A DNA stretch of 64,000 nucleotides from Halomarina litorea (GTDB lineage Archaea; Halobacteriota; Halobacteria; Halobacteriales; Haloarculaceae), in the NCBI RefSeq assembly GCF_024227715.1, contig NZ_CP100448.1, forward strand, positions 2,749,655-2,813,654, written 5' to 3'. The notes beneath the pieces are model-generated. The model saw only the letters and a list, made by a program, of their open reading frames with translations, was not told the origin of the DNA and searched no databases. Shown in pieces: positions 16,092-24,910 of the stretch (the first letter of the stretch is position 1; each line of letters begins with the position of its first letter). The position numbers were made by a program, and so were the translations under genes.

Positions 16092-16808
16092 TCAGTCGAG
16101 TCGCCGGTAGTACTGGTCGAACACCGCCCGGTCGAACACCAACTGGACGTGCTCCTGAAAGCCCGTGACGCGGTTCCGCGCCGACTCGACGGACGACAGT
16201 TCCGGTTCCGGGAGCGCGGCGTACCGACTCGGGACGACGAGTTCGTCCGCGCGACTCCAGAGGGCGGTGTAGGAGACCCCCTCGGCCAGCGACCCGTCGT
16301 TCAGGTCGGTCAGAAACTCTCTTCCCGGGCGCATGTCCCGTCCACCCTCCGTGAGGGCGCCGAGGTTGGCCGCGTACGTCCCCTGATGGGGCGTCCCGAG
16401 CGTTATCAGGTCGTCGACGAGGTGCGCGCCGCCGAGTTCCTCGACGCACCACCGGGTGTCGAGACCACCCATCGAGTGGGCGACGACGTCCACCCGTGAG
16501 TCGTGGTCGTCGCGCACCGACTCCAGTCTCGCCTTCACGGCCTCGGCGTACTCCTCGGGGGAGTCCGTCGTCGTCCCCGGCAGGTCGCCGAGGCTGAGGA
16601 CGTGAATCGCGGAGTCGGGATAGCCCACGTCCCGCAGGTAGCCCCCGAGGACCTCCCACCACGGCGTCTCGCCGGTGTCACCGTAGCCGTGGACCAGCAA
16701 GACCGGTTCCGGGCCCGGACGAGTCGCCCCGACGACGCCCGACAGTCCGACCGCGCCCGCGACGGTCCCGCCGATGCGCCCCAGCACGCCGCGTCGTGTG
16801 TATCTCAT
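16092..16808 (-). CDS. Tat-exported alpha/beta hydrolase (lipase/esterase-like)
   Basis: Starting at the ATG at 16808 the protein has 238 residues. It begins MRYTRRGVLGRIGGTVAGAV, a twin-arginine signal followed by a hydrophobic stretch. The mature part has the LLVHGYG oxyanion region and the nucleophile elbow AHSMGG, with likely acid and base residues in SRADELVVP and EHVQLV. This is the lipase class 2 / triacylglycerol-lipase-like pattern. The natural ester substrate is unknown. An upstream extension of the frame to 16898 is not supported, since it would bury the Tat signal. Confidence 0.78.
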   Translation of the reverse strand: MRYTRRGVLGRIGGTVAGAVGLSGVVGATRPGPEPVLLVHGYGDTGETPWWEVLGGYLRDVGYPDSAIHVLSLGDLPGTTTDSPEEYAEAVKARLESVRDDHDSRVDVVAHSMGGLDTRWCVEELGGAHLVDDLITLGTPHQGTYAANLGALTEGGRDMRPGREFLTDLNDGSLAEGVSYTALWSRADELVVPSRYAALPEPELSSVESARNRVTGFQEHVQLVFDRAVFDQYYRRLD

Positions 16809-16929
16809 AGCCCACAGTGTGTCATTCGAATTGAACGCCTGTCGCCGGGGTGCGCCGGGACTTGACGTGTCCGGCAGGCGCGAGGACGGGGAACGCAACC
16901 CTTAGCCGTGCGCTCGCGGAACGGCGAGC

Positions 16930-18405
16930 ATGCGCGACCACTTCGAGGTGCGGGACTTCGACGCCGGGGGGCGAATCGGCGAGTTGCGCGTCCCCCGCGC
17001 GGGAGTCACCGTCGAGACGCCCGCGCTCCTGCCGGTCATCAACCCGCACATCCGGACGATAGCGCCCGCCGAACTGGAGTCGGAGTTCGGCGCGGAGATA
17101 CTCATCACGAACGGCTACATCCTCCACCAGAGCGACGACATGCGCGAGGCGGCGCTCTCGCGGGGCCTCCACGACCTCTACGGCTTCGACGGGGCCATCA
17201 TGACCGACTCGGGCTCGTTCCAACTCGCCGAGTACGGCGAGATAGACGTGACGACCCCCGAGATTCTCCAGTTCCAGCACGACATCGGCTCGGACATCGG
17301 GACGCCCGTCGACATCCCCACGCCCCCGGACGTCTCTCGCGAGCAGGCCGAACGGGAGCTGGCGACGACGAACGAGGCGCTGGCCGCCGCCGAGGGGGTG
17401 GACGTCGGCGAGATGCTCGTCAACGCCCCCGTGCAAGGGTCGACGTACACCGACCTGCGCGAACGGGCGGCCCGCGACGCCTACGCGACGGACCTCGACG
17501 TGTTCCCCGTGGGCGCCGTCGTCCCCCTGCTGAACGCCTACCGCTACGACGCGATGGTGGACGTGGTCGCCGCCGCGAAACGCGGCCTCGGGCAGGACGC
17601 CCCCGTCCACCTCTTCGGCGCGGGCCACCCCATGATGTTCGCGCTCGCCGTCGCCATGGGCTGTGACCTCTTCGACTCGGCGGCCTACGCGCTGTACGCC
17701 CGCGACGACCGCTATCTGACGGTGAGAGGGACCGAACACCTCGCCGACCTCCAGTACTTCCCGTGTTCCTGTCCGGTCTGTACCGACAACACCCCCAAGG
17801 AGATTCGAGGGTGCGACGACGAGACGCGCGAGCGACTGCTGGCGCGCCACAACCTGCACGTCACCTTCGAGGAGATGCGCCGCGTGAAACAGGCCGTCAG
17901 AAAGGGCAACCTGCTGGAACTCGTCGACGCCCGCGCCCGCGGCCACCCCGCGATGCTCGACGGCTACCGGGCGCTGCTGGACCACGCCGACCGACTCGAA
18001 CGGACCGACCCCGTCTCGAAGGACGCCTTCTTCCACGTCTCGGCGGAGTGTTCGCGCCGCCCGGAGGTCCTGCGCCACCACGAGCGACTCGCCCGCCTCG
18101 ACGTCGAGGGGGACGTCCTCCTCTCGGAGGGCAACAAGAACGACGACTACGACGCGACGTGGCGCGTCGTCGCCCCGTTCGGCCCGTTCCCGCGTCACCT
18201 CTCGGACTCCTACCCGCTCACGGCGGAGGTGCCCGAACGCCGCTCGCGGGACGCGTACGAGGCGGCCGCCGAGGGCGTCCGGGCGCTGGTCGAGGCGAAC
18301 CCCGACGCGCGGTTCACGCTGGCCCACTGGCGGTGGCCGGGGAGCGCACTCGAACGGGTACCCGAGCGCGTCGAGATGCGACCGCTCGGTGACCGCGAGG
18401 ACTGA
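16930..18405 (+). CDS. tgtA: tRNA-guanine(15) transglycosylase (archaeosine pathway)
   Basis: This 491-residue enzyme swaps guanine 15 of archaeal tRNAs for preQ0, the first tRNA-level step of archaeosine synthesis. It has the TGT barrel signature [13 protein letters not shown] with the catalytic Asp, the [15 protein letters not shown] segment and the zinc site in [19 protein letters not shown]. The C-terminal 130 residues are shorter than in Pyrococcus ArcTGT and lack a PUA domain, as in other haloarchaea where that part is a separate gene. The other archaeosine genes, arcS (24.9 kb) and a RaSEA-type gene (52.1 kb), are also in this window but are not clustered with it. Confidence 0.95.
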   Translation: MRDHFEVRDFDAGGRIGELRVPRAGVTVETPALLPVINPHIRTIAPAELESEFGAEILITNGYILHQSDDMREAALSRGLHDLYGFDGAIMTDSGSFQLAEYGEIDVTTPEILQFQHDIGSDIGTPVDIPTPPDVSREQAERELATTNEALAAAEGVDVGEMLVNAPVQGSTYTDLRERAARDAYATDLDVFPVGAVVPLLNAYRYDAMVDVVAAAKRGLGQDAPVHLFGAGHPMMFALAVAMGCDLFDSAAYALYARDDRYLTVRGTEHLADLQYFPCSCPVCTDNTPKEIRGCDDETRERLLARHNLHVTFEEMRRVKQAVRKGNLLELVDARARGHPAMLDGYRALLDHADRLERTDPVSKDAFFHVSAECSRRPEVLRHHERLARLDVEGDVLLSEGNKNDDYDATWRVVAPFGPFPRHLSDSYPLTAEVPERRSRDAYEAAAEGVRALVEANPDARFTLAHWRWPGSALERVPERVEMRPLGDRED

Positions 18406-19659
18406 CTACTCGGAGACGACGACGTCCACGCCGTTCGGTTCGTAGGCGTTCGCCGCGTAGCCGCCCTCGTTCCACGGGTACTCGCCGTCGTCGAGGGCCG
18501 TCTCCCAGTCCTCGGGGTCGGAGATGGTCGGTGGCTGGGTCCGTCCGCGCTCGTCCGTCGCCCGCGAGTAGAGCGTGTACTCGCCCGGGTTGGGCCGCCA
18601 CGTGTACCGGAACAGCCGCCACGCGCAGTCGTAGTCCGGGCCGAACAGCGAGGCGTCGTCCCACGTCTCGCCCTGGTCCGTCGATATCTCTACCCTCGTC
18701 GGGCGGTCGTCGCCCGCCCACGCCACGCCCAGAACCTCGACGGTGTCCCCGCGCGGCGTCACGCTCTCCTCGCCCGAGGGCGACCCGATTATCGACATGA
18801 CGTTCTGGTCGAACGTGTAGGGGTGGTCGACCGCCTCGGACTCCAGTTGCGCCCACGTGTCCGGGTCGTCCACCGAGTCGTTCTCCTCGGGCGTGACGCC
18901 CTCCGGGTGGATGCGGTAGGCCTCCTGTTGCCAGTAGGCGTGCGTCCCCGGCCTGTCGAGCGACCCCTCCCGGACCATCCCGTCGGTGACGCGCAGTTCC
19001 TCGACCCACTTCACGCTGTTCACGCCGTACCACCCCGGCACGACCACTCGCACCGGATACCCGTGTTCCTCGGGGAGGGGGTCGCCGTTCATCCCGTAGG
19101 CGAGCAGGCAGTCGTCCAGCGCCTTCCCCAGCGGGACCGAGCGCGCGAAGGCCTCGTCGTCGGGCGAGTCGCCGCCGATGGCCGTCAGCCAGCGACTGCC
19201 CGCCTCCTCGACGCCGACGCGCCGGAGGACCGAACTGAGGGGCGTGCCCACCCAGAAGGCGGTGCCGGCGGCGTCACACCCCCACTGGACGCTGCTCGTC
19301 TCGGGGACGTGCTGACCGCGGTTGTTGCCCGCACACTCCATCGTGTGGGCCACCGCGACGGTGGGGAACTCCTCGCGGATGTCCTCCATCGACAGCGTCA
19401 GGTCGCCGTCGGGACCGGCCACCGAGACGGTCCACGAGTCGGCGTCGATCTCAGGTACGAGGTTCCGGTGGCAGACGAAGTGCTCGCCGACGGGGGTGAG
19501 CCAGTTCGCGAACGTCTCGCGACTCGCCGCCCCGACGACGGTGTAGCGGCCGTCCTCGTCGCGGACGGGGGCCACGCCGCCCTTGCGTTCGACGATGTCG
19601 CGTATCTCCTCCTCGCGTCCCGGCAGGCGGTCCCCGGTGGGGTCGCTCGCGTCGCTCAT
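18406..19659 (-). CDS. sulfite oxidase-family molybdopterin oxidoreductase
   Basis: The 417-residue protein (second ATG chosen, MSDASDP) has a molybdopterin-binding domain of the sulfite oxidase family with the metal-ligand cysteine C109 in HTMECAGNNR, followed by RVVVPGWYGVNSVKWVEEL. The C-terminal Mo-co dimerisation domain (about 280-400) has the usual DQGETWDDA and RATDERGRTQPP elements. There is no heme domain, no Tat signal and no membrane anchor, so it seems cytosolic. Whether it oxidises sulfite or another substrate is unknown. It ends 1 base from the tgtA stop and is divergent from the first AOR gene 92 bases away. Confidence 0.88.
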   Translation of the reverse strand: MSDASDPTGDRLPGREEEIRDIVERKGGVAPVRDEDGRYTVVGAASRETFANWLTPVGEHFVCHRNLVPEIDADSWTVSVAGPDGDLTLSMEDIREEFPTVAVAHTMECAGNNRGQHVPETSSVQWGCDAAGTAFWVGTPLSSVLRRVGVEEAGSRWLTAIGGDSPDDEAFARSVPLGKALDDCLLAYGMNGDPLPEEHGYPVRVVVPGWYGVNSVKWVEELRVTDGMVREGSLDRPGTHAYWQQEAYRIHPEGVTPEENDSVDDPDTWAQLESEAVDHPYTFDQNVMSIIGSPSGEESVTPRGDTVEVLGVAWAGDDRPTRVEISTDQGETWDDASLFGPDYDCAWRLFRYTWRPNPGEYTLYSRATDERGRTQPPTISDPEDWETALDDGEYPWNEGGYAANAYEPNGVDVVVSE

Positions 19660-19751
19660 GTGCCACGATAGCACGCATCGGTGAAAGCAGTTCGGGAGAC
19701 GGGAGCCTCGAACCGCACACCTATGTGGCGGGGGGCGCGATACTCGCTCAC

Positions 19752-21431
19752 ATGATACACGACGAGGGGTCCCTGCTCACGGTCGACCTCGGAGACCGGA
19801 CGACGACGGAGACAGACATCGACGCGGTCCTCGAACAGTTCATCGGCGGACGGGGCGTGGCGACTGCGCTGGCCCACGACCGGGTGCCGTTCGACGCCGA
19901 CCCGTTCGGCCCCGAGAACCGCCTGTACTTCACGACGGGACCGCTGCAGGCCTCACAGACGAGTTTCACGGGCCGGACGAACGCGACGGCGGTGTCGCCG
20001 CTGACCGGCGGCCTGTTGTCGAGCAACGCCGGCGGGTTCGTCTCGCGCAACCTGAAGGCGACGGGCCACGCCGCGGTCGAGATCGTGGGTGAGTGCGACG
20101 AACTGGTCGGCCTGCACGTCACCGACGAGGGCGTGGAGTTCGAGGCGGTCCCCGACCTCGACGGGGCGCTCACCTCCGAGGTGACCGAACACGTCCGAGA
20201 GACGCGTGACCTCGACGCGGAGAACGTCGTCTGCATCGGACCGGCGGGCGAGAACCGCGTCCGGTTCGCCTGTCTGATGACCACCGAGACGCGGGCGTTC
20301 GGTCGGGGTGGACTCGGCGCCGTCCTCGGCGCGAAGAACGTCAAGTTCGTCACCTTCGACGGGGACAGCGCGCCCGAACTCGAACTGCCCGGCGACGGCG
20401 CGTCGCTCCACCGCGACGCCGCCACCTCCGACAGCGTGATGAAGCGACAGGGGACGACGAGCGTCACCGAACTCGCAAACGAGGTGGGTGCGCTCCCGAC
20501 CAGATACTTCGCGGAGACCACTTTCGAGGCCGCCGCGAACATCGGCGGCGACGCCGTCGAGGCCAAGAAGTACAAGAAGGGCACCTGCTCGCAGTGCGCG
20601 TTCGCCTGCAAACTCCCCACCCGCGACGAGGAACGAGGCATCGAGACGGAGGGGCCGGAGTACGAGACGGTGATGTCCTTCGGGTCGAACGCGGGCGTCG
20701 ACGACATCGTGGACGTGATGCAGTCGAACGAACTGTGCGACGAGTTCGGGATGGACACCATCTCCTGTGGCGATACGGTGTCGGCGTACCTCGCCGCGGA
20801 GGGCGAGTTCGGCAACGTGGACCTCATCACCGAGACCATCAGCAAGATCGCCCACCGCGAGGGTATCGGCGACGTGCTGGCGGAGGGCGTCCACCGCGCC
20901 CACGAGCAACTGGGCGTCGAGGACTGGTCGGTCAAGGGCATGGAGTTCTCCGCCCACGACGGGCGCACCCTGAACGGGCAGGGACTGGGCTTCGCCGTCT
21001 CGAATCGCGGCGCGGACCACATGTACAGTACCTTCTACGCCTACGAGTACCCGCTGGTCGCCCCCGACGAGGCGTTCGACGCCTCCGGACTGACGGGCAA
21101 ACCCGAGAAGCTGGTCGAACTGGAGAACAAGCGCGCACTGGAGGACTGCGGCGTCCTCTGTCGGTTCTCGCGCGGCGAGATGTCCGAGGCGCGCTTCGAG
21201 GAGTTCTTCGGCGCGGACTTCGGGGACCTCCTCGACGTGGGCGCACGGGTCGTCGAACTCGAACGCCACTTCAACAACGAACGCGGGTTCGACCGGAGCG
21301 ACGACACCCTGCCCTACGACCTGCCGGAGTTCGAGGCGGCCCTGGACGAGTACTACGAGGCGCGCGGGTGGAACGACGACGGTACGGTGCCCGACTCGGG
21401 CGGGGCGGGGGCCGCCCCGGCGGACGACTGA
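19752..21431 (+). CDS. aldehyde ferredoxin oxidoreductase-family protein (first copy)
   Basis: This 559-residue tungsto/molybdo-pterin enzyme has the iron-sulfur ligands C279, C282 and C286 (GTCSQCAFACK) and the fourth in EDCGVLCRFSRGE (C470). Domain 1 begins IGGRGVATAL and contains FTGRTNATAVSPLTGG. The family oxidises aldehydes to acids and reduces ferredoxin in the cytoplasm. It is about 45 residues shorter than the hyperthermophile enzymes. The ATG at 19752 was preferred, because an upstream in-frame GTG overlaps the promoter gap shared with the divergent sulfite-oxidase-type gene. A BAT-type regulator follows. Confidence 0.9.
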   Translation: MIHDEGSLLTVDLGDRTTTETDIDAVLEQFIGGRGVATALAHDRVPFDADPFGPENRLYFTTGPLQASQTSFTGRTNATAVSPLTGGLLSSNAGGFVSRNLKATGHAAVEIVGECDELVGLHVTDEGVEFEAVPDLDGALTSEVTEHVRETRDLDAENVVCIGPAGENRVRFACLMTTETRAFGRGGLGAVLGAKNVKFVTFDGDSAPELELPGDGASLHRDAATSDSVMKRQGTTSVTELANEVGALPTRYFAETTFEAAANIGGDAVEAKKYKKGTCSQCAFACKLPTRDEERGIETEGPEYETVMSFGSNAGVDDIVDVMQSNELCDEFGMDTISCGDTVSAYLAAEGEFGNVDLITETISKIAHREGIGDVLAEGVHRAHEQLGVEDWSVKGMEFSAHDGRTLNGQGLGFAVSNRGADHMYSTFYAYEYPLVAPDEAFDASGLTGKPEKLVELENKRALEDCGVLCRFSRGEMSEARFEEFFGADFGDLLDVGARVVELERHFNNERGFDRSDDTLPYDLPEFEAALDEYYEARGWNDDGTVPDSGGAGAAPADD

Positions 21432-21512
21432 GAGGAGGGGTCCGACCCCGATAGCTCCCGAACGGTGGACACTGCCACGGGCGAGGGTGTGTGTTAGTGG
21501 GTAAATTCAACA

Positions 21513-21539
21513 TTATATATAAGGTAGAGTATTTATATT
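21513..21539 (+). promoter_or_regulatory. AT-rich promoter region with two TATA-like elements
   Basis: TTATATATAAG (21513-21523) and TATTTATATT (21530-21539) stand out in very GC-rich surroundings, 150-170 bases before the ATG of the BAT-type regulator. Either the transcript has a long leader or the regulator starts further upstream at a non-ATG codon. Nothing else in the 253-base gap looks coding. Confidence 0.5.
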
Positions 21540-21684
21540 GAGTGATGACGAGAGACCCTTGCCCGACCGCCGACAGTGACGCACGGACCGGACACCCGCG
21601 TAGAACTCGTGGGGACCACTCGACCGCAGCGTCGACGGGAGGACCAGTTCCCCGCGGCCCGGGGTCGGGGGTGGTGAAGACCTG

Positions 21685-22320
21685 ATGCGCCTCGAACTGA
21701 CGGCTCCGCTCCAGGCGCTCGTTCTCGACTCGCTCAAGACGCTTCCTACCGGTTCCGCCGTCGAGTTCGAGCGGATGGTCCCGGTGAACGGTGCGGCCGC
21801 CGTCTACCTCGCGGTGACCGGCCCGAAGAAGAAGGTCGTCACCGCGGCGCAGAGGAGCGTTCACGTCGAGAGCCTGCGTTTCGTGGAGGAGGCCGGCGAC
21901 ACCTCCACCTACCGGATGTCGTGGGCGGGAACGGTCCCACCTCTCATCGCCAGCCTTCAGGAGACGGACGGCGCGATGCTGTCGGCTGTCGCCACCGGGG
22001 ATTCGTGGACGCTCCGGGTGCGGTTCCCGAGTCACGAAGCGGCCTCCGAGTTCTACGCGTCCAGCGAGGGGGGCGACTTCGGGGCCACCGTCAGGCGCAT
22101 CATCTCGCGCGAGTCGACGCACGCCGCCGGCGGGAACGCCCTGACCACCACCCAGCGCGACACCCTCCGCTGTGCGCTCGAGGCCGGCTACTACGAGGTC
22201 CCTCGCGGCGCGACGCTCGGCGAACTCGCGGCGATACAGGGCGTCTCGGACACCGCCACCTCACAGCGCCTCCGGCGGGGCGTGGGGAACCTCCTCAGGG
22301 ACACCCTCGACGAGAGGTGA
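21685..22320 (+). CDS. bacterio-opsin activator (BAT)-type transcriptional regulator, HTH_10
   Basis: The 211-residue protein ends in the HTH_10 domain typical of haloarchaeal BAT-like factors: LTTTQRDTLRCALEAGYYEV, then PRGATLGELAAIQGVSDTA and SQRLRRGVGNLLRDTL. The N-terminal 130 residues are a BAT-associated sensory fold with no recognisable cofactor site. Many such proteins act near the genes they control, so a role for the preceding AOR gene is plausible but unproven. Its 3' end overlaps the convergent small gene at 22295 by 26 bases. Confidence 0.8.
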   Translation: MRLELTAPLQALVLDSLKTLPTGSAVEFERMVPVNGAAAVYLAVTGPKKKVVTAAQRSVHVESLRFVEEAGDTSTYRMSWAGTVPPLIASLQETDGAMLSAVATGDSWTLRVRFPSHEAASEFYASSEGGDFGATVRRIISRESTHAAGGNALTTTQRDTLRCALEAGYYEVPRGATLGELAAIQGVSDTATSQRLRRGVGNLLRDTLDER

Positions 22321-22540
22321 GTATCGGGGGCCACTCCCGCCCGTCGCCGGTGTCCGCGTCCACCGGGTCGCGGCGAACGACGTCCGTCACGTGGACGTCC
22401 CAGACCGTCCGCCCGTTCTCGTCGCGCACTTCCCAGCCACCCGTGACCGCCACGCCGTTCCGGTGTGCCCGGCGGAACAGTCGCTGCAGGTCGTGCTGTA
22501 GTTCCGCCGGAGTCGTGGGGCCGTCGTCGTCTCGTGTCAT
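22295..22540 (-). CDS. small conserved haloarchaeal protein (GGW-WDV type)
   Basis: The 81-residue acidic protein has a helix (PAELQHDLQRLFRRAHRNG) followed by the motif VAVTGGWEVRDENGRTVWDV. The same helix-GGW-WDV pattern occurs in the 57-residue protein at 46222-46395, so the two are homologous. I know no function for the family; no metal-binding or membrane features are visible. It is on the same strand as the TrmB gene upstream, with 49 bases between them. Confidence 0.65.
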   Translation of the reverse strand: MTRDDDGPTTPAELQHDLQRLFRRAHRNGVAVTGGWEVRDENGRTVWDVHVTDVVRRDPVDADTGDGREWPPILTSRRGCP

Positions 22541-22589
22541 TGTCGTCTCGTAGTGGGTATCGACGCTCGCCGCCGACTCCCGGCGTGTG

Positions 22590-23381
22590 TCACTCCCCGC
22601 CGTCGCCCAGTCGCCACGTGAATATCGCCCTCAGCACGACGACGAGGCTGTTCGACTCGCCGGACCCCCAGATGGCCGTCTCCCTGCGCACCCCGTTGCG
22701 ACCCCCTTCGACGAGGACGCTCGCGAGGGTGGTCTCGCCGTCGACCATGAGGAGTCGCCCGGCCGGGGTGTCGGACCAGAGCCACAGTGACTCGAAGAGG
22801 TCGGCGCTCGGAATCTCCTCTCGGAGGTGACGCTGGACCTCGGGGGAGATACCCCCGAGGTGGACCGAGACGCCGCGGTCCACCGCGCGCCGGAGTTCGT
22901 CGACGAGTTCGTCGTCGAGGAGGGTCTCGACGGTCATGAAGACGACTTCCTCCTCCGCGTGGGCGACGAACTCCAGTACCCGCTCCGTGACCTCCTCCTG
23001 ACCGGTTATCGTCCAGACGCCGTGCTGTTCGTCGCGGTGGTTGGTCGATTCGAGGCGGTCGAGCGCTTCGGTCAACGACGAGAGTCGCTGGTGCATGGCG
23101 CGTTCGAGCGTCCGCTCCGCCGTCGTGGCCGAGACGGGCCAGAAGCGCCGCGGGGTCGACCGCTGGACGTCGACCAGCCCCCACTCGTGGAGTTCGTCGG
23201 CGGCGTCGTACACCCGCGTCCGGGGGACGTCGACGATCCGGCTGACGTCCTCCGCCGTGCCCATCCCGAGTTCGGCGAGGGCGACGAACGTACGGGCGGC
23301 GTAGGTACTCAGCCCGAGCGCCTTGAGTTGTGTCTCCGCAATCGCCGCCGGGTCGTCGCCCGCGTCCTCGTTCGTCTTCAT
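22590..23381 (-). CDS. TrmB-family transcriptional regulator
   Basis: The 263-residue protein has the TrmB winged helix (ALGLSTYAARTFVALAELGM, then VDVPRTRVYDAADELHEWGL) and a middle PLD-like domain (residues about 125-250, EEEVVFMTVETLLDDELVDE) without the C-terminal sugar-binding barrel of long TrmBs. Such short forms are numerous in haloarchaea and usually act on neighbouring metabolic genes. It is transcribed away from a paralogue at 23724 across a 342-base spacer, so the two may cross-regulate. Confidence 0.82.
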   Translation of the reverse strand: MKTNEDAGDDPAAIAETQLKALGLSTYAARTFVALAELGMGTAEDVSRIVDVPRTRVYDAADELHEWGLVDVQRSTPRRFWPVSATTAERTLERAMHQRLSSLTEALDRLESTNHRDEQHGVWTITGQEEVTERVLEFVAHAEEEVVFMTVETLLDDELVDELRRAVDRGVSVHLGGISPEVQRHLREEIPSADLFESLWLWSDTPAGRLLMVDGETTLASVLVEGGRNGVRRETAIWGSGESNSLVVVLRAIFTWRLGDGGE

Positions 23382-23723
23382 GTCCTGTGACCAAGTGCAC
23401 CGTGGCTCCGCGCGGTCGTGGAGTCGGCACGCAGTGGCGCCTGGTTGGGACCAACAGCCGACTGCGTGCCATCCGTGACTTTCGCAGGCAGGGGCTTCAA
23501 CGTTTTGTGATTAATCGGGTGACACCGTCAGAGCGTCCCCCCGGGGGGAGCCCCGTAGCGGTCGGCGAGAGGCATAAGCGTGTGACGCTGGTAGTCACAG
23601 CCGGAGGGACCACCACCCCCGACGGACGACACCAGTGCGCCGACCCACGGCGGGAGGGACAACCCCTTCTGCACGGAGGTGGGAGGTGTACCACTCCGGG
23701 TGCTCCGGGGGATGGTTGGGACC
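23382..23723. other. spacer between head-to-head TrmB genes, with a C6G6 palindrome
   Basis: No gene is visible in these 342 bases. The spacer holds an AT-richer patch (TTTTGTGATTAATC near 23503-23516) and a perfect 14-base palindrome, TCCCCCCGGGGGGA, at 23536-23549. Both are candidate control elements for the two divergent regulators. Confidence 0.45.
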
Positions 23724-24539
23724 ATGACAAACGAGCAAGACAGCGTCAACGAGGCAGTGGAACAACTGAAACAGCTTGGGCTGAAGGAGTACGAGGCCAA
23801 GTGCTTCGTGGCGCTGTCGCGGGTGGACAGCGCCACGGCGAAGACGGTCAGCGAGCAGTCGGAGGTACCCCGCACCCGGGTGTACGACGCGACGCGCGTT
23901 CTCGAGGCGAAGGGCCTGATCGAGGTCCAGCACAGCACCCCACAGCAGTTCCGGGCGGTTCCCATCGAGGAGGCCATCGAGACCCTCCGGTCGCGCTTCG
24001 AGTCCCAGTTCGACGCCCTCCGGGCCAACATCCGGGGACTCGACCGTCCGGACGACCCCGACGACGACGCGATTCACGAGGTGTGGTCCATCTCGGGGAC
24101 CGACGCCATCGCCAACCGGACCGAGCGTCTCATCCGCGGTGCCGAGACCGAGGTGGTCCTCGTCGTCGGCGTCCCGTCGCTCGTGACCGACGACCTGCTG
24201 GAGACGCTCGACGAGGCGACCGACCGGGGGGTGTCGGTCTCCGTCGGGACGCTCGACGAGACCCTCAGGGAGACGGCCGAGCGGTCGCTCGACGGTATCG
24301 AGACGTTCGTCTCCGGGCTGGAGTGGCTCCGGGGGAACGGCGGGACGACCGAGGAGACGGCCATCGGTCGACTGTTGCTCGTCGACGGGTCGACCATCCT
24401 CGTGAGTTCCTTCGAACCCTCGACGGGCGAGGAACGGGCGGTGTTCGGCCGCGGGTTCACCAACGGGCTGGTGCTGATAACCCGTCGGCTGATGTCCACG
24501 AGACAGTGGAACGCGGGCGGCCCGGCCGGGAGTTCCTGA
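23724..24539 (+). CDS. TrmB-family transcriptional regulator, paralogue of the divergent gene
   Basis: The 271-residue protein (ATG at 23724, MTNEQDS) shares the layout of the divergent gene. Its winged helix runs LKQLGLKEYEAKCFVALSRV and EVPRTRVYDATRVLEAKGL, followed by a middle domain with GAETEVVLVVGVPSLVTDDL and TDRGVSVSVG, matching DRGVSVHLG in its partner. The C-terminal sugar-binding domain is absent here too. The pair seems to have arisen by inverted duplication. Targets are unknown. A small DUF1059 gene and arcS follow. Confidence 0.82.
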   Translation: MTNEQDSVNEAVEQLKQLGLKEYEAKCFVALSRVDSATAKTVSEQSEVPRTRVYDATRVLEAKGLIEVQHSTPQQFRAVPIEEAIETLRSRFESQFDALRANIRGLDRPDDPDDDAIHEVWSISGTDAIANRTERLIRGAETEVVLVVGVPSLVTDDLLETLDEATDRGVSVSVGTLDETLRETAERSLDGIETFVSGLEWLRGNGGTTEETAIGRLLLVDGSTILVSSFEPSTGEERAVFGRGFTNGLVLITRRLMSTRQWNAGGPAGSS

Positions 24540-24628
24540 CCCGCGGTACGGTCCCCCGACCGGGGGCGGGGCGAGCAGGGTGCTCCGTGGCCGGGAGCGC
24601 TCGAAAGAGAGGTCGGACGACGCCGCGC

Positions 24629-24805
24629 TTACGCGGGTTTCGCCGCGTCCTTCATCAGCCCGCGGACGTCCTTCGCCGACATGTCCATGTGGTGTTTGCC
24701 CTTCGCGTGTTTGCGGACCATGTCGATGATCTCCTGTTCGTCGTTCGACTGGACGGAGAACTCGCAGTCCATGCCGGCTTCCTGACAGCTCACGTACTTG
24801 GTCAT
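24629..24805 (-). CDS. DUF1059 small protein
   Basis: The 58-residue protein begins MTKYVSCQEAGMDCEFSVQS and contains EIIDMVRKHAKGKHHMDM, the pattern of the DUF1059 family, with two cysteines seven residues apart and a His-rich helix. The function is unknown; a role in metal or redox sensing has been suggested only by its residue content. It is convergent with the TrmB gene to its left and divergent from arcS. Confidence 0.8.
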   Translation of the reverse strand: MTKYVSCQEAGMDCEFSVQSNDEQEIIDMVRKHAKGKHHMDMSAKDVRGLMKDAAKPA

Positions 24806-24910
24806 GGTTACGGTACCGCCGGAGATAGACCGTGTGGGAAGATAACGGTTGACCACTACTGTTGGGTCCGGAAGGCAAGATAGTTGCCCGTCGACCGGCG
24901 AGAGAGGCCA

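Noticed and set aside
16822-18327. 501-codon frame antisense to tgtA
   Set aside because: No recognisable domain and typical antisense composition; tgtA is complete on the plus strand.
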